Notes under the pieces: generated by a model
Databases searched by the model: none
Told to the model about the DNA's origin: nothing
What the model saw: the letters and a program-made list of their open reading frames with translations, nothing else
From: Nepenthes gracilis
Taxonomy: Eukaryota; Streptophyta; Magnoliopsida; Caryophyllales; Nepenthaceae
Assembly: GCA_033239525.1 (NCBI GenBank)
Contig: BSYO01000003.1
Location: 13,324,001 to 13,388,000, forward strand
Length of the DNA stretch: 64,000 nucleotides
Direction of reading: 5' to 3'
Program-made: the position numbers and the translations under genes
Shown here: one piece after another, positions 58,241-64,000 of the stretch
How positions within the stretch are numbered: the stretch's first letter is position 1
Layout: the number at the start of each line of letters is the position of its first letter

Positions 58241-59924
58241 TTATCATTGTAATATCCCAAATATTTTTATTCGATTTAATTTTAGTTTATTTATTTTTGG
58301 GTAATTTGGGTATGATAAAAATTAATGAAATATTATGAAAATTTTGGAGAAATATTTGGAATTATTAGGTCGGTGCCCGGAGTACGCCCGTTTGATCGTC
58401 TGGGTATCGATTTAAATTTTGGAATTAAAAGAAAATGTAATATTTATATATAAATATAATAATAATAATGTTAACAGACGCAGAAGGAAAAGGAGGAAGG
58501 GGCTTGGGGGTTTCGGGTGAGGGTTTGAGAAGAGAGAAAGAGAGAGAGAGAGAGAGAGGAGGATGGTGCCGGTGTTGGCGGCACATGGGTCAGCGGCGGC
58601 CGACGATGGCTGTGCGCGGCGGTGGTCGGCTGGTGCGGCATGGGGCCGAGCATGAAGAGAACCACACGAAGGAAAAGAGGAGAAAGTGGAGGCTTTTAGG
58701 TCCGATTCCGAGCTCGAGCTAGTTGGAAAAGTTGTAGAGCACGTCGAGGGAAGTACATCTATACCATTTTTCTTCCATTTATATTGATTTTTGTTCTTTA
58801 CCCTTCTAGTATTTTGTCCGAATACCCGACCCCATGTATATCATTGTGATACCCATAGTCTAATTATGCATATGTGTGAAATTCGTCATCCGATTTATTG
58901 TTTTCGCACCGTTATGCACATCCGAAACCATCTCCCACGCATGTGTACTATTCATGCGCGATTGGGTGGATTCTAGCCCTCGATTTTTGGGGCTTTTGCA
59001 TAAAATGAAACTAGAATACCATTATCCACACTCTAGGTAAGTTAATTTGTCGATTGGGTACCCAATTTGGTGGAATTATGTGAATTCCCGTTCGCAAAAC
59101 CCTAACGCCGCGCCCAGGTGGTTTCTGGCTTTGATTTTTGGGGCTTTTGATTTATTTGGGACTAGAATATGATTATGCATGACTTGGGTAAGTTAATTTA
59201 CCGATTAGGCATCCAAATTTGTGGAATTTGGTGGAATTTCATTCGCAAAGCCCATAACCCATGCCCGGAGACCGTTTGAGCTTCAATTTGGAGTTAAATG
59301 TATAAATTGACTTGGGATTATAGTTTCCGCTGCCTTGGGTTCGATAAATTACCTGTTGGATATCCAAAATTCTAAGAATAAATCAATATATGCATCGGTG
59401 CACTATTCACGTATACTGTTCACGGATACTGTTCATCTGAGGACTTTGGACGATATTTTGCATAATTTTTCAATGTTTAATTGCTAATCAAATGATATGT
59501 ATATTTGTATAAGTCTAATCGAATAATCTGGTAGCTCTGTTATGTGCGTTTGTGAAAAAATTCCGTATCTGAAAGCTCTCAAAGTTAATCTGCTCTTTAA
59601 TGGTAAGAATTCCAAATCTTTCTTCTGTTTATGATATTTGTGTGAAAGTAAAGTTATGAAAAGACTGAAATCCGTAAGCAAGACAATAAATACATCAATA
59701 ACTAGATGGGAATTGATGAATCTGATCTTCTAGACGGAGATATCTGTGAAAAGATGAATTTAATCTCCCAGTGGGAGATATCTGTAAAAAGAATCTGATG
59801 GAACTCCCTCAAAAGGAATAAGTAATCATAAAATTATGATCCTCATTTATGTTTCTACTGGGTAATGCCTTTAGGCATGTCACTAGTATGATAGTGGAAG
59901 CTCAAGGGAATTATCCTGGCCGTT

Positions 59925-60195
59925 TGTTGTAGTTGGTGATATTAGGGACATTTCCTAAAACGTTATGGTAGTAATGAGGATAACTCCGTCCATGGAGGTA
60001 TACGTGGTCCGCCCTTCCTCGGGGCGTTATGGTCAGGAGGATAGATTTTGAGTTTGACTTGCCTTCGGGAGGTAATACTGTATCTGATCCCACTAGAAGG
60101 GATATTTCTATTCTATTTTTGGCCTTTGGTTGTGTGGAGTAAACACAATCTATCCTCAATTATTCACTTCTTTAGCTAATGGGGTCTACTAGCCC
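59925..60195 (+). other. Conserved LTR hairpin module (J copy)
   Basis: GAGGATAACTCCGTCCATGG, CGCCC-TTCCTCG-GGGCG, GCC-TTCG-GGAGG, ATCCC-ACTAGA-AGGGAT, and GGTTGTG...CACAATC (one G-T wobble). The order is the same as in E1. Confidence 0.58.
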
Positions 60196-61559
60196 GGGTC
60201 CACAAAGATGAATAATTTTGTTATGTTTATTTTCTAAAGAAAAGAAGAGAATTACATCCCAAGCATGTCAATTTAAGTTTCTGTTATGCATCCTTTTCCT
60301 ATTCCTATATCTTTTCCCTATTTAGTTTCATTATTATTGTTCAGTGCCTTGTTATAATGTACTTGTTGGGCTGTTAGCTTACCATTTCTTCTTCTTCCTT
60401 CCAACTGAGAGCTACGTGTTGACACTCGATTAGTTAGAGCAAGACGAGAGATAAGCTAAAGAAATCGGCTGGACTCTGAGGACTTATAGTTTTGTATATG
60501 TTTAATGTAATAGAATGGAAATTGTGACGGAACGAATTTTTTTTCCTCAATTGATTCCGTCAGTCAGGACAGAAATAAACAGCCTATACCGTAACTCAGT
60601 ACATGCACACAACTAATGTAGTTATAACATATCATGGCAACACATGATCATGGATGCCATCTAGGACCCATATAAGATATCTATAAAAATATGTAGCAGA
60701 AGCCGACCTAAAAATCTACCAAAGCATTCATATTCATACCCAAAAACTCATTCATGCATATATAGGCATAGTGGTCTAATTACAAATTCGTATATATATA
60801 TATATTCTATCAAAACTGCTTCCTCCGTGATAACTTCAAAGTGCTTTTAATCTTCAGGAATCCTTTAGATTGAACACTAGTCTTTGTCATAAGGCACAAC
60901 TCTATAGTCTGCTCCGGAGGGGGGAAAAACATTAAAACCGTGAGCCGAGACCCAGCAAGGTACATGCAGGTATGCAGTAAAACACATATGCAGAACAAAA
61001 CTCAATATAACAGATACCATTGAACATGAAGAAATAAATGCCATAAGGAAGTAGAATTATGATACAGACGTAAAAATAGAGACGATGAAGCTTTAGAAAT
61101 CAGAAATCAATGTACTCAAGTTTCAGAAAGCAGAAGTCTGTCTTACTTACATAGTTTATAGAAATCTCATCTTTATCAGTAAAGGATCCTACTAACGGAG
61201 GGGGCGAATAATCGTGGATAGATTGTGTACATCTCCCCACAATCAATGGCAATAAACAGAACATAACAGATGATCCCACCTCATGAGATCCTTCCCCAAT
61301 TTAAGGGGGCGCCGACAAGAACAGAACAGAAGCTACCCTCCTATTATAACGCCCTAAGGAGGGGCGGACCACATATAACTCCATGGACAGAGTTATCCTC
61401 AATTACCACCATAACGTTTTAAAGCATGCCGGAGGACCTAGCCTGACTGCATATCAGTCCTGGGTCCATAATAATAGAACAGAAACATTTTCTTCTTATC
61501 GTTTACTGAAAGCCATTTTCAATATCAGTCGGAAACATCACTATTAATCCTTTAGCGAT

Positions 61560-62340
61560 TGTGTACAAATATCTTAAAGCCGGTTCAAAAATCATATACT
61601 TCAAGCCGGTTTCAAATCACATAACTTATTTCAAAAAATCATATACCCTAAGCCGGTTTCAAATCACAGCTCTTAGTTAAAATAATCATATACTTTAAGC
61701 CGATTTCAAATCATAGAACTTATACATCACTTTACAAAGTCGGTTTCAAAATTATATTACAAATGCCGGTTTCAAATTTGTGATACAGGGCCAATTTCAA
61801 ATCAAGGCCGGTTTCAAAGTCAAAGAGTAAATGCCGATTTCAAATTATAATACAAGTACCGGTTTCGAAATCACAGTGCAAACGCTGATTTCAAAATATG
61901 ATACAAGGCTGGTTTCAAAATCACAGTGCAAATGCCGGTTTCAAAATACGATACAAGGCCGGTTTCAAAATCACAGTGCAAATGCCGGTTTCAAAATACG
62001 ATACAAAGCCGGTTTCAAAATCACAATGCAAATGCCGATTTCAAAACACAATACAAGGCCGGTTTTGAAATGACAGTGCAAAAGCCGATTTCAAAATACG
62101 ATACAAGGCCGATTTTGAAATCACAGTGCAAATGCCGGTTTTGAAATACGATACAAGGCCGATTTCGAAATCACAATGCAAAAGCCGGTTTCGAAATCAC
62201 AGTGCAAAAGTTGGTTTCAAAATACGATACAAGGCCAGTTTTGAAATCACAGTGCAAATGCCGGTTTCAAAAGTACGATACAAGTGCTAGTTTCAATCAT
62301 AATATAAGGCCGGTTTCAAATTTGGGTAATGCAAGTGTCA
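61560..62340. repeat. CCGGTTTCAAA tandem array in solo LTR I
   Basis: Half-units GCCGGTTTCAAA plus spacer of about 25 bp. From 61860 they pair into a 50-bp composite (61911 to 61961 to 62011, and on), alternating CACAGTGCAAAT and ACGATACAAG spacers for about eight or nine copies. Frames reading KSQCKCRFQNTI are the repeat in translation. Confidence 0.93.
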
Positions 62341-63117
62341 TACAAGCCGATCTACTTTTTCATTTTCACGTACCCTAGTTTAAAACATGAGTTTAGCAGA
62401 AAGTAGAGGACCGAAGACAGAAAGAAGGAATTCAAACCAGAATACATCTTATCAAACATTAATTAAAACGATATGCATTTAATCTAAACCGGAAGGGGAA
62501 AACTGGCATTTTCGTTAAAAGCTGGAACTTTGGAGATGGAACTATAAGTGCTTAAGCATGAATTTTAAAATTTGGGCACACGAACTTAAAAGAATGATCC
62601 TCCAATGCACTTGTAATATTCTGAAGTTAAAACAAGGTATTAAATCATGAACTTGAAAAAAGGGGGGTACACTTGCAATATTCTTAAAACAAGACTTAAA
62701 AAGAATAACGTCCAAAGTACACTTGCAATATTCTGAAGTTAAAAACAGAGTGTACACTTACCTTAAAACATTATTACAATTTGAGCTTGAAAATGGGAGT
62801 ACACTTGCTTGACTGCCCACCCTGGTTGACTTGAGGATCTCCTTCCTTCTTCGCTCCTTACTGCTTTCACTTGCCCGCACTCACACTTGCCTCTACAACC
62901 GAAGCCTAGTGTATAAAGAGGAGGGTTTTGGTGGAGTAGGTGGGGGTAAGTTACCTACTCAGTACTCCCCTTTAGTGATTAGGTGGAAGTAAGTAGGGTA
63001 AGTCACCTACTTGGTACTTCTTTTTTGACAGTCAACGGGATAGTTCACTTACTCTATTTAGTTTGGATCTAGTTGGATTTTAACCGCCCAAGTTTGTCTT
63101 TAGTTTGTCCTGAATTC

Positions 63118-63330
63118 GGTAGCCAATTTATTATAGATCTCGTCCGGTCAACTTTCCAACTCAAAGCTGATCAACCTTCTTGAGGTCGGTCAACTTTCAT
63201 TGTTTCGAAAACCAGTTAATACTTTCTCGCTTCTAATCTGGTCAATGTTTCTAAAACTGGTCAACTCTTCAAAATCTTGTCAACTTCTTCACATCCGGTC
63301 AACATAATACCATCAAAATTCGGTCAACTT
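63118..63330 (-). promoter_or_regulatory. W-box cluster in U3 of solo LTR I
   Basis: Six GGTCAA (TTGACC on the sense strand) within about 190 bp, near 63143, 63185, 63238, 63257, 63296 and 63320. They lie upstream of the TATA-like site, as in A. A WRKY response is inferred. Confidence 0.6.
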
Positions 63331-64000
63331 CTTATTATTCACTCCGACCTCTTGCACTTCTTTGAAGTGGTCCGGCCTTCAAGTGGCGTAAAGCTACTCT
63401 GGCTTCAAGAGACATAAGGCCACTCCGGCCCTTGTGCCAAAACACTTTGTATTGTCAATTGTGATAATCACTATGGATTTCATCCTTTACAGTTCATTTC
63501 GGATTTCGTCCTTATCAAAACACTCCGGTTTTAAGAAAAATACACTAGTAGAATATTTTATTTCAATTTTAAGCCCCTTTTTGATTTCTAAACCTCACAG
63601 AAATAGTTAAGTCAGATTTATATTGCATAATAGAATGTGACATGATATGTTATGTATTATTATAGATTTTGTTATGCTTCCACAGGTGGTTGATGTATCT
63701 AGTTTTACTTCCACTATTACTTTATGATCTTGGATTTTGTTATGGTCCTTGTGGTATCTTTCTTATATCCAATATAGTAGCAGAGATATTGTATTGGAGC
63801 TATGGATGATATGGTAATTGTGGATCCTGTGTGAAATATTGTGATTGTGGCCGGATCTTAAAGATTGGCTATTTTGTGCATTGTACAGATTTATTTGTAC
63901 AGGTTCTATGTATTGGTTTGGCTCATATTTAGGAAAAACTTTGTATGATTTTCTGTAGAATTTATGATATTAGTTTGATATGTTTATTGACGGAGGTTAT

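Larger units (their letters stand above)
60523..63599 (-). mobile_element. Solo LTR I (3077 bp) in LTR J
   Basis: Perfect TSD GAAAT (60518-60522 and 63600-63604). Ends TGTGACGGAACG and AACCTCACA. It is organised like the A LTR: W-box U3 (63118-63330), TATA-like TTTATA near 62912, donor-like CAA|GCAAGT near 62800, a large tandem array (61560-62340), hairpin module (61190-61445), U5 hairpin. The array sequence differs completely from that of A. Confidence 0.93.
58248..64000 (+). repeat. LTR J (plus strand), interrupted by solo LTR I and truncated by window edge
   Basis: Starts TGTAATATCCC at 58248 within the copia relic; ATCAT (58243-58247) is the likely TSD, its partner off-window. A GA run is at 58523-58558, candidate donor TAG|GTAAGT at 59037 and hairpin module 59925-60195. 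The acceptor region near 60395 is changed to CCAACTGAG. It resumes at 63600 after solo LTR I and reaches GACGGAGG near the edge, just short of the expected CA end. Confidence 0.72.

Noticed and set aside
58468..58722. Arg/Gly-rich 84-codon frame resembling a basic nuclear protein
   Set aside because: Lies in a GA-repeat and GC-rich part of LTR J and is open on the opposite strand too.
61831..62144. Regular 50-bp repeats that could suggest a CRISPR-like array or a repeat protein
   Set aside because: Units are contiguous with no unique spacers, lie inside a TSD-bounded plant solo LTR, and drift between copies.
1..64000. tRNA, rRNA, snRNA genes, CRISPR arrays, bacterial-type operons
   Set aside because: No cloverleaf, rRNA core, or ribosome-binding-site-led gene clusters seen; the tRNA-like matches are only 11-base primer-binding sites.

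Overview
This window is a retrotransposon-packed stretch of a plant nuclear genome, probably a eudicot. It carries plant-type Ty3/gypsy chromovirus polyprotein, initiator-tRNA-Met primer sites, a TRIM, a Ty1/copia relic, a poly(A) retroposon and a fragment resembling plant HOS1. I find no intact cellular gene, tRNA, rRNA, CRISPR array or bacterial operon. Nearly every base between 1 and 38557, and most of the rest, can be assigned to long terminal repeats (LTRs) or element interiors.

Layout. Bases 1-38557 form a nest of insertions resolved by 5-bp target-site duplications (TSDs). The outermost element F (22465-38557, minus strand) was hit by chromovirus C (25619-35195, TSD ATACT) and, in its 3' LTR, by LTR E2 (plus strand, ends 22464). 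E2 was hit by solo LTR H (19390-21732) and by LTR E1 (ends 19092). E1 was hit by chromovirus B (minus, runs off the left edge, ends 16849). B was hit by giant-LTR element A (845-13471, TSD ATAAG), and A by solo LTR D (8888-11701, TSD CCGGA). Bases 38935-42330 are a TG/TA-rich tract split by solo LTR D2. Bases 42331-45681 look like another LTR carrying a poly(A) retroposon with a 16-bp TSD. Bases 45893-46093 are a HOS1-like exon fragment cut by complete element G (46094-55669, plus). The right end holds a small Ty3 LTR/gag fragment (K), a TRIM, a copia relic and LTR J (58248 to the edge), which contains solo LTR I (60523-63599, TSD GAAAT).

How the parts work together. C and B carry Tekay/Del-like gag-pol, decayed in C. 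A, F and G have no pol. A keeps an intact 201-residue Gag that lacks the capsid core; F and G keep a zinc-knuckle remnant and about 2.4 kb of shared non-coding interior. All share the same primer site, the same polypurine tract and the same LTR ends and core, so A, F and G look like non-autonomous partners of C/B-type elements.

The most interesting signals are in the LTRs. (1) A well-placed 5' splice site (often the GC type, GCAAGT) lies 115-155 bp after the TATA box and pairs with a branch point/polypyrimidine/CAG|ATG acceptor 1.2-1.9 kb downstream (longer in A), repeated in LTRs that are otherwise very different. (2) Inside that putative intron is a chain of small hairpins whose stems persist while the loops change. 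(3) The LTR end next to the primer site forms a hairpin with an oligo(A) loop. (4) The U3 of A and I is a dense W-box array, while the other LTRs use a CTCGAGCG-rich U3.
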